Shown here: positions 36,662 through 48,904 of the stretch, piece after piece
Numbering within the stretch: the first letter of the stretch is position 1
Layout: every line of letters starts with the position of its first letter
Source of the DNA: Myotis daubentonii
Taxonomy: Eukaryota; Chordata; Mammalia; Chiroptera; Vespertilionidae
Assembly: GCF_963259705.1 (NCBI RefSeq)
Contig: NC_081861.1
Span: forward strand, 110,080,102 to 110,144,101
Reading direction: 5' to 3'
DNA: 64,000 nt
Translations under genes and position numbers: made by a program
The notes under the pieces: generated by a model
Databases searched by the model: none
The model's input: only the letters and a program-made list of their open reading frames with translations
What the model was told of the DNA's origin: nothing

Positions 36662-37890
36662 AGGTAAGGAGCAAAAGAGAGGCCAGCTATTATAAGCATG
36701 GGCATCTGGACAGCTTCACCAGGAAGCTGCAACTTGGACCTCCCCAGGAAACCACAGGTCCATTCCCTGCAAATCACTGGGGAAAGGGACCTGACAAAAG
36801 AATAGATGGGCACATGTATAATAAAAGAAGGGTGATACTGGTAAGGTGTCTGTCAGTCTAACCTGGAACAGAGATCATTGACAAGAGGGGAGGAACCACT
36901 ACAAGGGCATGAAATCTTAGGTTAGTATCTCCAGACAAAGGATTTCTTGTTTGCTTGTTCCTCTCTTGTTCTTCTGGTTTTGTTCTTGCTTTCTTGCATT
37001 TACATGTGTTCCTAGAAGCTGCATAACCCACGGCCATGTGGACCCCACACACAATGGACTGATGGATTGCAGGTGGGAGCACAAACTAAGCTTGCCTGAT
37101 GCTCAGTTGGGCCGTGCAAATATGTAGTGGAAACTCTGGGCAACTGCTTTAATCCTAGCTCTGCTAAGGATGCAGCTGGATTTCTTCACTGACAGATGGA
37201 GGGAGAAGGGGCCTTGGAAACTCAGGGATTTAATTCCATGCTAATAAATGCTATCCATCCTCCCATACACGTCTCAGAAAATTATTTTGCTCATGACATC
37301 TCAAGAAGCTCACTTCCACCGGCAACTGGTGGGACATGGAGAGCTCCCCACCGATAACAAAATTATTACTAATAAAATAATATTACAGTATCCAATATGT
37401 CCCTTGGTGTCCTGTCTCAGCCATGACTACCAATGATAATATTAAGAAATATTTGTTTTTTGTATCTCTTTAAAATCATATGATATTTATCTTTTATTTC
37501 CATAAAATCTGAATTACTTTGATTCCTTTTTGAATGCTAAGACAAATTCACACTCTGACTGACTAAATTGTTGTTGTTTTTGTTTGTTGGTTGGTTGGTT
37601 GGTTTTTTGTTTTTACATCAAAGTTAGTGAGAGAAACTGGCCGCTTATTTTTCTTCCTTATATGGTTCTTCTTGGGTTTTGCTTTCAGCAATATAAGTTG
37701 GAAAGGACATTTTACTTGATCATCTAATGTAATGTTCATGTCATTTCCATCTTCCATGTTTGGAAGAATTCAACACAAAAGCCGAGTGATCCTGGAGTGC
37801 TTTGTGGTGTTTTTTCTTTTTTTCTTTTTTGGAGAAAATTTATGATTACAGATTCATGTATGTGTTTTATCTTCTCTCTTCTGTCACTTT
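36662..37890. other. Unassigned sequence
   Basis: No convincing gene. Moderate-complexity sequence to about 37400 may be an unrecognised transposon or LTR. It then becomes T-rich, with a short TTGG repeat at 37586-37602. Confidence 0.4.
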
Positions 37891-37894
37891 TCAT

Positions 37895-39800
37895 AACTGG
37901 TGTTTTCAAGAAATTTATGCATCTTTTTAATTTTTAGAACTTTTTGGCATAAAGTTTTTCATTACATCCCCTTATCTACTTTAATGTCTACAGGATCAGT
38001 AGCGATTTCCCATTTTTTATTTATCTAGTGAGTAATTTGCATCTTCTCCCTCTCTGTTTTCCCTGATCATGTCTTTTTGTTTTTCAGCTTTAAAAATTTT
38101 AACAAATTAAATTTGTCTTTGTTGATTTAATTTATAGTACATTTGTTTCTTCTTTCTTTCATTTTGAATTTTATAATTATTCCATTTTCTTATCTATTAC
38201 CTTGATCTTTTGGTAATTACAGTACTGTAATTGTAGTGACATGTCTATTTGACTGATTATAGTCTAATATGTTTTATAATTTTTACTGCTTTGCAATTAA
38301 ATACCTCACAAAAGTTTCATTCCATTTATACTCTTCACACTTTTATATTATTGTCTTCAGGTATTTCAATTCTATATATATTTTAACCACACAGGACATT
38401 ATCATTATTGTTTAATGTTTCAGAGTTAATATTTATTTGGGTTTACCACATATTTACCCTTGTTTCTTCTCTTTAGTCATTCCTGGATCATTATGTTTCC
38501 AGGATCATTTTTATTTTACCTGAATAAATACCTTTAATATTTTCTTTCAGTGTTAATTTACATATGAAGCATGCTCTTTGGTTTATTTGTTTAAAAACAT
38601 CTTTACTTCACCATCAGGTTAAGGGATAATTTCACTGTGTATAGAACTGGAGGTTAGCAGTTATTTTTCTCTGCCTTCAAATAGGCCATTCTTACCTTTT
38701 TTAGCATTCTTATTGAAAAATCAGTGTCATTGTTATGTTACATATTACGTGGTTTATCTAGTCCAATGTGTCATTTAAGGTCTTTGTTTCTTAATGATTT
38801 TCTGTCTTAATGATCTATTAATAAAGTCTCCATACTATTATTGTCTTTATGTAAATTTTTCCTTTTAGTTCTGTTAATATTTTCTTTATATTTTGGTGTT
38901 CCAATTTGGGTGCATATACATTTGCAAATGTTGTATCTCCCTTTTTATTATATAATGTCATATGTCTTTTGTTATAGTCTTTGTTTCAAAGTCTATCTTG
39001 TCTTATATAAGTGCTAGAGGCCAGGTGCACAAAATTCTTTCACTGGGGGTGGGGGTGTCCCTCAGCCCAGCCTGAACCCTCATCAATCTGAGACCCACAG
39101 GGATCAGGCCTAAACCAGCAGTCAGACATCCCTCTCAAAATCCAAGACTGCTGGCTACCAACTGCTCGCCTGCCTGCCTGCCTGATTGCCACTAACCACT
39201 TCTGCCTGCCAGCCTGATCACCCCCTAACCACTCCCCTGCCAGCCTGATCAACCCCTAACTGCTCCCTTGCTGGCCCGATTGCCCCCAACTACTCTCCCC
39301 TGCTGGCACAATTGCCCCCAACTGCCATCTCCTGTCAGCCCAGTTGCCCCCAACTTCCCTCCCTTGCCAGGCCAGCTGCCCTCGACTGCCCTCCCCTGCC
39401 CGCCCAGTTGCCCCCAACTGTCCTCCTCTGCCGGCCTGGTTGTCCCTGACTGCCCTCCCCTGCCAGTCTGGTCACCCCCAACTGCCCTCCACTCCCAGTC
39501 ATCTTGTGGTGGCCATTTTGTGACCACATGGGGGCGGCCATCTTGTGTAAGGGTGTGATGATCAATTTGCATATTGCCTCTTTATTATATAGAATACTTA
39601 CACCAGTTTATTTTTCATTTCCATTTACATGGAATATAATATTTCATCACTTTACTCTCAGTCTCTGTGTGTCTTCTGAAGTAAAGCCTCTTATAGGCAG
39701 CAAATAGATGAGTCTTTCGTTGTTTCAATCAGCCTCTCTAAGTCTTTTGATTGAATAACTTCATTTATTAATGAAAATTTAGTATATTTTATAGACTACA
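37895..39800 (-). mobile_element. Old L1 ORF2, endonuclease to RT side, interrupted by Helitron
   Basis: Reverse-strand L1 ORF2 landmarks appear in order: a region equivalent to GEITTD near 38000, the endonuclease segments near 38830-38990, and the ORF2 start-proximal region at 39600-39790. The two parts rejoin across the Helitron at 39014-39593. Heavily decayed. Confidence 0.6.
39014..39593 (-). mobile_element. Helitron with internal short tandem repeats
   Basis: CTAGAGGCCAGGTGCAC at left; TTTATTATATAGA at right (reverse of a TCTATATAATAAAG head). Between 39170 and 39490 lie roughly nine diverged 33-36-bp units with CTGCCCTCCCCTGCC and TTGCCCCCAACT. GGCGGCCATCTTGTG sits near the head. Confidence 0.88.
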
Positions 39801-39804
39801 GTAA

Positions 39805-40860
39805 AACATTTAACTACATGGATCATTAAAAACTATTGGTTGCTCTGAAGTAAATGAGTATACCTTAGAAATTGATTGTCCTTACGTGTAAAATGTATGT
39901 GGACATGAAGCTTGGCAGTACAGAAAAAGGTGACGTAATTATTTCCTATAGGCAAAGGTGTCATACAAGGGCGTATTTTATCCACCTATTTGTTTAATCT
40001 CTAGGCAGAACATATACAAAGAAAATCTGGCTTACACTCAGAGAAAAAGGGGGTGAAAATTGGTGGAAGAAATATCAATAATTTAAGACATGCAGATAAC
40101 ACTATCTTACTAGCAGAGAATAGCAAGATTTTAAATGATTTCTAGTGAAAATGACAGAAGACAGCACCAAAGCAGGATTGTATTTGAACATTAGGAAGAA
40201 AAAAATCATGACTAGAGAAGAAATACAAAATTTTGACATAGACAATAATGACATTAAAATTGCTAAAGATTTTGATTACCTTGTTTTAGGCATCAATTCA
40301 AATGAAGGCTGTAGCTAAGAAATCAAGATAAGGCTGAGTCTCAGAAGTGCAGCAATGGAAGAATTAGAAAATATCATCAGAGCAAAAATCTATTATTAGA
40401 GACCAAGGCTAAAATCACCTATACCCTCATATTCCCAATTGCCATGTAAAGATGTAAAAGTTGAAGAGTGAAGAAGGCTGATAAAATGAAAATTGATTCA
40501 TTTGAAATATGGTGTTGGAAGAGAGCTCTTCAGATACCCTGGACCACTATAAAGAAACACAAGTGAGTCCTGGAGGCTATTAAGTCTGAAACATTACTGG
40601 CAGAAAAAATAATAAAACTGAAGTTGTACTACTTTCAGCACATCATGAGAAGGCAGGGTTCTTTGGAAAATACAATTATGCTGGGAATGATATAGGGCAG
40701 CAAGAACAGAGGAGTACCAAATATGAGATGGATTGACTCCATGGAAGAAGACATAGTCATGAGTCTACAGGAGCTGAGCAGGGTTGTTGAGGACAGGATA
40801 CTGTGGGTATCACTCATTTATAGGGTTGCCAGAAGTCAGTGTCAACTCAATGGCATGTAA
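39805..40860 (+). mobile_element. RTE-clade (BovB-like) LINE relic
   Basis: Conceptual translation of 39960-40140 gives ILSTYLFNL, then GGRNINNLRHADNTILLAEN. This corresponds to the RTE/BovB reverse-transcriptase block with the catalytic YADD eroded to HADN. Near 40510-40560, WCWKRA then PWTT matches the downstream conserved W-rich part. The 3' end reads GGTTGCCAGAAGTCAGTG then CAACTCAATGGCA, the tail type of RTE elements. Multiple stops make it non-functional. It belongs to a different LINE clade from all the L1s here. Confidence 0.7.
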
Positions 40861-40910
40861 TACACGCATGTACTTATTTTCATTTTGTTAATTGTTTCCT
40901 GGCTGATTTT

Positions 40911-40912
<2 letters not shown>

Positions 40913-40945
<33 letters not shown>
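40913..40945. repeat. (GT)n microsatellite
   Basis: About 16 GT units. Confidence 0.94.
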
Positions 40946-40947
<2 letters not shown>

Positions 40948-40949
40948 CC

Positions 40950-42315
40950 TGTTCTTATTTTCTTTCTCTCTTCTTTCTTTCAAGGCTTATTTTATGTTTA
41001 GATTTTTTTCTCATTTTCTTTTGGGTATCCACTATAAGTTTGGCTTTGTATTTTCTGTGATGTTCACATGTAACATCATATATACATATAGCAACTTAAA
41101 TTTGAACACATTCCAAAAATTTACATTTTAACTGTCCCATCATATAGTATGTTTTGGATGTCAAAATCCACATCTTTTTTATTTTATGTATCCCTTAATT
41201 ATTGTAGGTTTAGTTAATTTTATTGTTTTTGCTTTTAACCTTCATACTAACTTTACAGTGTCTAATCCACTACTTTGAATATATATTTACTTTTACAAGT
41301 GAAATTTTTACTTCTGTATGTTTTCTTATTAATAATTAATCCAATTTATCTTAGCTTAAAGAAAAGACTTTTTAACATTTCTTGCAAAGCAAGTTTAATG
41401 CTGATAAATTCCTTTAGCTTTTTCCTGTCTAGAAAACACTTTATCTCTCCTTCAATTATGAATAACTTTGCTGGGCAGAGTAGTCAACATTTTGCAGGTC
41501 ATTGATCCATTATTCTGCTTCATCCACATTGCTGTTGAAAAAATATAATGCATTTTTTTCATTTCAATTACTGCATTCTTCAGCTTTGAAACTTCTGTGT
41601 GGTACTTTATTATATTTTTTATGTTTTTGTTGAAGGCCTCTCTGTTTTCATCTATTCTTTTCAAGTTTAGAGAGCATCTTTATGACCATTTCTTTTAATT
41701 CATTTGATAAATATATTACTTATCTCTACAACGTTAAGATGCATTTTCTGAAGATTTTTTAGTCCTTTAGAACTTATTTCTTCATATTTTTGACTCTCTG
41801 TTTTTGTTCCTATGTATTAGTTGAAACAGCTACTTCTTTCCATCTTGAAAAAATGGCCTGTATAAGTGATGGACCTTATTGTTCAAATGTGCCCTAACTC
41901 TTGGTTTTCCCTTGAATCTTTATGATTCTCTAAGCCGCACGATTTATTCTTAATTGCTCCCCATTTTTGTGGTTGTGCCAAAAACTAGGGGAGATAGCTT
42001 ACATAGCACCTTGTTTCAAGATGATTAAAAGCCAGACCCCCTATGTCCTCTGGTTCTTCCCTGGCTTGATGCTGGGTGTAACATCTGTCTTAAGACTGAC
42101 TGCTCTGGGGTCTATCAACTTTCTGATTTGTTGTGTTCAACAGAACAGAACTAATGATGAGAAATCTAAAAACATAATCAGTTGCCACTCCATGATCAAA
42201 GATGCTGTTTATTAGGGTCCACTATCATGCCAATAACTGTCTTTCAAATGATATATAACTATTTGCTGTAGTTGGCACAGCCTTGCTCCAGTGTTGTGAT
42301 CCTCTCACTGGGGCT
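40950..42315 (-). mobile_element. Old L1/HAL1 ORF1 and 5' region
   Basis: The reverse strand shows the ORF1 C-terminal landmark near 41380-41480 (CTTTATCTCTCCTTCAATTA, the counterpart of the CTTTATCTGACCTTCAATTC stretch in the HAL1-like copy). Decayed coiled-coil sequence follows, then 5'UTR-like sequence. No open frame of note. Confidence 0.5.
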
Positions 42316-42894
42316 TGCCAAAAAAATCATGATATCTCACCAACATTGTAGTGTCTAAGAAATCATATCTCCTAATGACAAAGATCCTTGAACTACAGCC
42401 CAGATATTGTCCAGGGACCATTCCTGCTATGAGCTGTACTCAAAGACGATAGCCTTTAGTATCACCTAGTTCATGGACTACAGTACTTCTAGGTGAAAAG
42501 TATAGCATTAAAAACTCAAAGAATTTATGAGGTTCTGTGCTTCCCTTTTTTATAGTAGGAGATGCAAGATGCAGCTATTTGCATTTTACTTTGGAGGAGA
42601 TATCCATGTTTCTTATTTTTAGATTCCTAGAAATTTCAAAGTTGCAAGTCCTGAACCTACATAGATTTTAAATTTCATTCTCTGAAACACATGAGTCTTA
42701 CAAAGGCTTCTAGTGGACTTGCCATTTCTTGCTCATTATACTAAATTGGCATAATGCCATTAATGTAAGTTATCAGTATGATGATTTGTGGGATGTCTGG
42801 GTTCTTTCTATCTATTTGTGTGTATTATTACAGAAGATGGGAGACTTAACATAGTCTAGAAGCAGATCTGTAAAGAAATATTGTTATACATATA

Positions 42895-43071
42895 CTAGAG
42901 GCCTGATGCATGAAATTTGTGCAAGAGTAGGCTTTCCTTCCCCTGGCTGCCAGCACTGGCTTCCCTCTGGCACCTGAGACCCAGGCTTCCTTCACAGCCC
43001 TGGCTTCATCCTGAAGGTCATCCGGAAGGACATCCGGTCTAATTAGGATGTTACACTTTTATTATTATAGA
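42895..43071 (-). mobile_element. Helitron, 177-bp non-autonomous
   Basis: CTAGAGGCCTGATGCATG at left after A; TTTTATTATTATAGA at right before T. Same subfamily as 21764-21965. It interrupts the ERVL relic. Confidence 0.92.
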
Positions 43072-43344
43072 TTTGAATGTAATCTATTTCTGATTATTTC
43101 TGGTTGTTATGTAAAATAATGGATTTACCATATCAGTGGCCACATACCATATACCTTTGTACTTATTAATCTGCTGTAGCAATGATACTATGTTTAGCAC
43201 AGCAGTTGCAATTGTGAATACTTTTTGTTTAAGCTTGTAGTAATCTTCAATCATTTCCCAGGAGCCACACATTTATGCAGGGACTCAACTGGCAAATTAA
43301 ATGGAGGTATGATAGGGACCACACCATTGCATGCCTTTAGTTTT

Positions 43345-43655
43345 TTTAAGGTTATAAAACATACACGACATAAAATTTACCTCTTTTTTTTTCAATTAAA
43401 TGTACCATTCAGTGGCTTTAAATATGATCACACTGTTGTGAAACCATCAGCATTGTCTATCTCCAGATTTTTTTCATTATCTTAAACTAAAATTCTATAA
43501 AAGAGAACTTCCTATTACTTCCTTCTTTAAGCCCCTGGTAAACTTTATGCCAGCTTTGTGTTTCTATTAATTTGACAATTCTAGGTACATCATATAAATA
43601 GATTAATAAACTATGTATACTTCGTGTATGGTTTATTGCACTTACTATAATCAAT
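43345..43655 (-). mobile_element. Old L1 3'UTR (L1ME-like)
   Basis: Reverse L1ME-type 3' sequence: CATAAAATTTACCTC, TACCATTCAGTGGCTTT, then CATCATATAAATAGATTAAT. It splits the ERVL pol relic. Confidence 0.55.
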
Positions 43656-43934
43656 CTTTTAGTCATAATTATGACCCTCTCAGGGACACATTCCTAATAG
43701 CCTTTACAAATGCTGTATCCCCTGGGACCTTCTATGGAAGATAATCCTCTTTTGAGTCTTCTGATCTTGCATTATGTATCCATTCCAACAAGCCCATTTC
43801 CATAAACGTATTTATTTTTTCCTCTGTTGCTTGTTACAGCAGCTTGGTTGTTAATATATTACTCAGATTTTACTATTGTTTTCTGAGGCCTCTAAGAATC
43901 ACCTAAGCTGAGAATTTTCTTCCATCACCTAGGA

Positions 43935-44142
43935 CAGTGGTTGGCAAACTGTGACTCATGGGCCACATGCGGCTCTTTGGCCCCTTGAGTGTGGCTCTTC
44001 CTAAGCCCTTAGGCGTACCCTAATTAATAACAATGTACCTACCTATATAGTTTAAGTTTAAAAAATTTGGCTCTCAAAAGAAATTTCAATCGTTTTACTG
44101 TTGATATTTGGCTCTGTTGACTAATGAGTTTGCCGACCACTG
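43935..44142. mobile_element. Non-autonomous hAT transposon (nhAT) with 8-bp TSD
   Basis: Terminal inverted repeats CAGTGGTTGGCAAACT and AGTTTGCCGACCACTG (one mismatch) bound a 208-bp element. It carries GCCACATGCGGCTCTTTGG. The 8-bp direct repeat ACCTAGGA at 43927-43934 and 44143-44150 is the hAT target-duplication length. There is no transposase, so it was mobilised in trans. Confidence 0.95.
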
Positions 44143-44222
44143 ACCTAGGATATTTTCCAAGATGTTAAATTATGTATTCTAAGGAAATGTCTTCCATTGA
44201 ATAAATTAACACTATCTTCAGT

Positions 44223-44223
44223 T

Positions 44224-44262
<39 letters not shown>

Positions 44263-44264
44263 TA
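44223..44264. repeat. (TTTA)n microsatellite
   Basis: About ten TTTA units beside the 3' end of the minus-strand L1, probably derived from its A-rich tail. Confidence 0.94.
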
Positions 44265-46753
44265 TTTTAATTTAAGTGCTTTATTGCTTAATGTATTACA
44301 TAAGTCACTTTTTCCCCCATTGACCTCTCCCAGGAAGCACCCAACCCCCAACACATGCCCTCACTCCCCCATCGGTGTCCATTGGTTATGCTCATATGCA
44401 TGCATACAAGTCCTTTGGATTATTTCCTACCCCCTCAACCCCCGCCTTCCCTCATAGGCTGGACAGCCTATCCAATGCTTCTAAGACTCTGGTTATGTTC
44501 TTTTCCATCAGTTTATGTTGATCATTAGATTCCACAAATGAGTGAAATCATGTGGTATTTATCTTTCTCAAACTGGTTTATTTCCCTTAGCATAGTGCTC
44601 TCCAGTTCCATCCATGCTGCTGCAAATGGAAAGAATTCCTTCTTTTGTACAGCAGTGTAGTATTCCATTGTGTAGATGTACCACCATTTTTTAATAGACT
44701 CAACTACTGATGGGAACTTAGGCTGTTTCCAAATCTTAACTATGGGAAATTATGCTGCTATGAACATAGGGGCACATATATCCTTTGGTGTTTCTGTTTT
44801 CTTTGCATATATTCTTAGAAGTGGAATTACTGGGTTAAATGGAAGTTCCATTTTTAATTTTTTGAGGAAACATCATACTGTTTTCCACAGTGGCTGCACC
44901 AATCTGCATTCCCACCAGCAATGCAAGAGGCTTCCTTTTTCTCTGCATCCTCCTCAGCACTTGTCCTTTGTTGATTTGTTGATGATAGCCATTCTGAAAG
45001 GTGTGAGATGGTACCTCATTGTGGTTTTGATTTGCATCTCTCGGATGATTAGTGACTTTGAGCATGTTTTCATATGTCTCTTGGCTTTCTGAATGTCCTC
45101 TTTCAAAAATTGTCTATTTAGGTCCTTTGCCCATTTTTTTTTTATTGGCAAGAGAACCTGACTAGAACCTGGTGACTGAACCTTGACAGAACCTGGCTGG
45201 AGGACCTAGCAAGAGAACATGGACACAGAACCTGGCTGGAGAATCAACTATGCTGATCAACTGAAGGCTGCCTCCATGTCATTTCTTCTTCGCCAACTCT
45301 GTCCACACCTTTGGGAACCCCTGGACCTGCTGGGGTTGGACCCCGGCAAGCCTGGCTGGAGGTTCATCAATCTTGTTTATCCTTTCAGAGAACCATCTCT
45401 TGGTTTCATTAATTTTTTTGTCTCTGTGTCGTTTATTTGTGCTCTGATCTTTAGTATCTCCTTCCTTCTGCTCACTCTGAGCTTTTCTTCTTGTTCTCTT
45501 TCTAATTCTTTAAGTTGTAGACTTAGATAATTTATTATCATTTTTTTCCTTTTTTTTTTCTGAGGTAGGCCTGTAATGCTATGAACTTCCTCTCAGCACT
45601 GCTTTCACTGTGTCTCATAGGTTTTTGGATTGTTGTGTTATCGTTGTAATTTGTTTCCAGGATGTTTTTTAATTTCTTCTTTGATCACTTTGTTAACCTA
45701 ATCATTGTTTGATAGCATGCTATTCAGTCTCCAAGTGTTTGAATTTTTTTATTGTTTTTAATGGAGTTGATTGCTAATGTTATGCCATTGTGATCTGAGA
45801 AGATGCTTGATATGATTTCGATCTTCTTGAATTTGGGGAGACTTTGTTTGTGACCCAATATGTGGTCTATTTTTGAAAATGTCCCATGTGCACTTGAGAA
45901 GAACGTATATTCTGTAGATTTTGGGTGAGTTGTTCTGATGTCAATTAAGTCCATCTGATTCAGTGGGTCATTTAGGATTACTGTTTCTTCGCTGATATTT
46001 TGTCTAGAGGATTTATCCAGTGACGTCAGTGGGGTATTAAAATCCCCTACTATGATTGTATTGCTACCTATCTCTCCCTTGATATCGTCCAGAAGGTTTT
46101 GTTTTATGTATTTGAGTGTTCCTGCATTGGGTGCATATATGTTTACCAGAGTAATATCCTCCTGTTGTATCAATCCCTTTAGTATTATGAAGTGGCCTTT
46201 CTTATCTCTTGTTATGGCCTTCACTTTGAGGTCTATTTTGTCAGATATAAGTATTGCTACCTTAGCTTTTTTTTTTTTTCATTTCCATATGTCTGAAAGA
46301 TATTTTTCCATACCTTCACTTTCAATCTGTGTGGGTCTCTTGTTCTGAGGTGAATCTCTGTTAGACATCAAATATATGGGTTATGTTTTCTTATCCAATC
46401 AGCTGCTCAGTGTCTTTTGATTGGAGCATTTAATTCATTTACATTTAAATTTATTATTGATAAGTACTTGTTTGAAGCCATTTTTATTTTTTTGCTGGAC
46501 CCTTTAGCATTTCTTTCATTGCTGGCTTGGTAGTGATAAAATTCCTTAGCCTTTCTTTGTCTGTGAAGCTCCAGGTTTCCCCTTCAATTTTGAATGATAG
46601 CCTTGCCAAATGTAGTATTCTTGGATTCAGTTCCTTGCTTTGCATCATGTTGTATACTTCCTTCCATTCCTTTCTGGCTTGATGTGTTTCTGTTGAGAAA
46701 TCATTTGATAATCTAATGGGAGATCCCTTGAAGATAACTTTCTGTCTCCCTCT
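44265..46753 (-). mobile_element. L1, internally rearranged
   Basis: The 3' end is at about 44270, and the ORF2 C-terminus extends to 45145. After 203 bp of unrelated sequence the L1 resumes at 45349 in the region just N-terminal of the RT, so several hundred codons including FADD are missing. The endonuclease (open piece 45724-46224) and the ORF1 C-terminus follow, to the LTR insertion at 46754. Confidence 0.85.
45146..45348. mobile_element. Foreign 203-bp block at L1 deletion junction
   Basis: Starts TGGCAAGAGAACC and ends GACCCCGGCA, and contains GAACCTGGCTGGAG twice. The TG...CA limits and the CCCCGGCA end resemble an LTR U5. The L1 on its two sides is not contiguous, so there is no simple target duplication. 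Confidence 0.4.
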
Positions 46754-48453
46754 TGCCGGGGTTCTTGTCCTAGCATCAAGAAGGGTTCAGGAATCTGGAG
46801 AAGGTGCTGTGAATAGATGACATAGGAACCCAGAGACTAATAAAGAGTCCAGAGAAGAAATATAACGTTGAAAGGCATTGGGGGTCAGAGAAGATTAGCT
46901 AAAGGAGCTAAGGTCTAAGGTCTTAGGTTCTCTACATTCCCAGGACCCCATGCTTTTTATTAACACAACTAGGGGCCCGGTGCACAAAATTCGTGCACTG
47001 GGTGTGTGTGGGGGGGGAGAGTGTCCCTCAGCCCAGCCTGCCCCCTCTCACATACTGAGAGCTCTCAGGCGTTGACCCCCGTCACCCTCCAATTGCAGGA
47101 TCAGCCCCTTGCCCAGGCCTGAAGCCTCTGACAGAGGCATTAGGCCTGGGCAGGGGACCCTCATTTCCCCCCATCACTGGTTCTGCCCCCAGCCCAGGCC
47201 TGATGCCTCTGGCCCAGGCATCAGGCCTGGGCAGGGGACCCCCAGACCCCTCCGATTACTGGCTCTGCCCCTTGCCCAGGCCTGATGCCTCGGCCAGGGG
47301 CGTCAGGCTTAGACAGGGGACCGCCATCTCCCCCCGATCACTGGCTCTGGCCCCCGCCCAGGCCTGAGGCCTCTGGCCCAGGAATCATGCCTGGGCAGGG
47401 GACCCCCACCTCCCTCTGATTGCTTGCTCCACCCCCCGCCCAAGTCTGATGCCTCTGACCCAGGCTTCAGGCCTGGGCAAGGGGACCATCATATCCCCCC
47501 AATCCCCAGCTCCGCCCCCCACCCAGGACTGATGCCTCGGCCAGAGGAGTTGACCCTCATCACCCTCCAATCACCAATCACCGGATCGGCCCCTTGACCA
47601 GGCCTGAGGCCTCCGGCAGAGGTGTCAGGCCTGGGCAGGGGACCCCCAGCTCCCCCAGTTGCAGGCTCCGCCCCTGCCCAGGCCTAACACCTCTGACCGA
47701 GGCGTCCCTCCCAGGCAACTGGGACCCACAGCAGCAGCAGCCCCGCAATCGTGGGCTCTGCTTTAGGCCCAGGCAAGGGACCCCTAGCTCCTGGGACTGC
47801 CAGCTTCAACCGTGCCCAGCTCCCATTGCTGGCTCCACCCCTACTTCCTGCTATCACTGGCCAGGGCAGAAAAGGCACCTGATTCTCCAATCATGGCTGG
47901 GGGGCAGGGCAAAGGCGGCCCCAGGGCCGCCTTTGCCCTGCCCCCCAGCTCTTAGCTCCCCCCTGGGTTTCCAATCACTGTCAGTGGCAGGGGGCTTCTT
48001 CCTGCTTTCCCTTTTGCCTCCCTGCATTGTGCCTACATATGCAAATTAACCGCCATCTTGTTGGCAGTTAACTGCCAATCTTAGTTGGCAGTTAACTGCC
48101 AATCTTAGTTGACAGTTAATTTGCATATAGCCCTGATTAGCCAATGAAAAGGGTAGCTCGTACGCCAATTACCATTTTTCTCTTTTATTAGTGTTGATTA
48201 GTCCTGAGGCAAGGCAGAGATATAAACTTCAAAGGGTCAGGGTTTGGTACAGAGTCCATTGTCAGAATGGGGGAATTAGCCTACCACTGTTCAGGTGTTT
48301 GGCCAGTAGGAGGCAATTACATGTAGATTAAGAAGACTTTTAGCTGTCTGGCAGCTAACTATCAATTTAATGTATCCTATTCAGGTTTGGGGAAATTCCT
48401 TTAGCCATTCCCAGATGCAGCCCTGCTGTACGTGCTGGAATTGGTCTCCAGCA
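46754..48453 (-). mobile_element. Class II ERV (ERVK-like) solo LTR, split by a Helitron
   Basis: In reverse orientation it runs from TGCTGGAGACCAATTCC to GACAAGAACCCCGGCA. It has a TATA-like TTTATATCTCTGCC, an AATAAAAAGC poly(A) signal, and a U5 with TTCTTCTCTGGACTC. The 6-bp direct repeat CCCTCT at 46748-46753 and 48454-48459 fits class II integration. Without the Helitron it is about 470 bp. No internal viral genes are present. It interrupts L1 ORF1. Confidence 0.85.
46969..48197 (-). mobile_element. Helitron, 1.23 kb, inside the LTR
   Basis: CTAGGGGCCCGGTGCAC at left after A; TTTTATTAGTGTTGA at right before T. Between about 47090 and 47720 are roughly six diverged units with CCCAGGCCTGATGCCTC and CAGGCCTGGGCAGGGGACC. 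Near 48050-48120 a ~24-bp TTAACTGCCAATCTTAG unit is repeated. The composition-driven ORFs here are not genes. Confidence 0.9.
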
Positions 48454-48459
48454 CCCTCT

Positions 48460-48904
48460 TTCAGCCTTTAAGAATATCTCTCTGTCATTAATGTTTTGCA
48501 TTGTAATTAGGATGTGTCTTGGTGTGTGTCTTTGGGGTTTATCTTGTTTGGGACTCTTTGTCATTGTGTGACTTTTTACTTCCCCAAATCAGGGAATTTT
48601 TCTGACATTATTTCTTTGAATAAGTTTTCTAGCCCTTGCTCTTCTTCCTGTCATCCTGGAACCCCTATTATACATATGTTGCTTTGTTTCATGTTGTCTC
48701 AAAACTCCCTCAGTCTCTCCTCCTGTCTTTTATTTCCTCCAATTGCAGTTCAGATTGTGTGTGTTTTGCTTCCCTGTCTTCTAATTCACTAATTTGGTCC
48801 TCTGCTTCTCATAGCCCCTGTTGTAATCTTCCATAGTAAGGTTTTTTTTCCATAGTGTTTTTATTATTGTAGCTATATCACTCTTTATTTCTTCTTTTTT
48901 TATT
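48460..48904 (-). mobile_element. Continuation of L1 ORF1 after the LTR
   Basis: Resumes L1 ORF1 at the region coding the QDKERIL-like segment and continues through the RRM to the coiled coil. It is then cut by the 3' end of another L1 at about 48905. Confidence 0.8.

Larger units (their letters stand above)
42320..43934 (-). mobile_element. Degenerate ERVL pol (RT region), multiply interrupted
   Basis: Reverse-strand blocks at 42560-42880, 43075-43340 and 43665-43934 resemble consecutive parts of ERVL reverse transcriptase. They are separated by a Helitron and an L1 3'UTR insertion. All frames are broken, and no LTR was found. Confidence 0.55.

Noticed and set aside
39249..39572. Overlapping ORFs on both strands
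   Set aside because: Composition effect of 33-36-bp repeats inside a Helitron.
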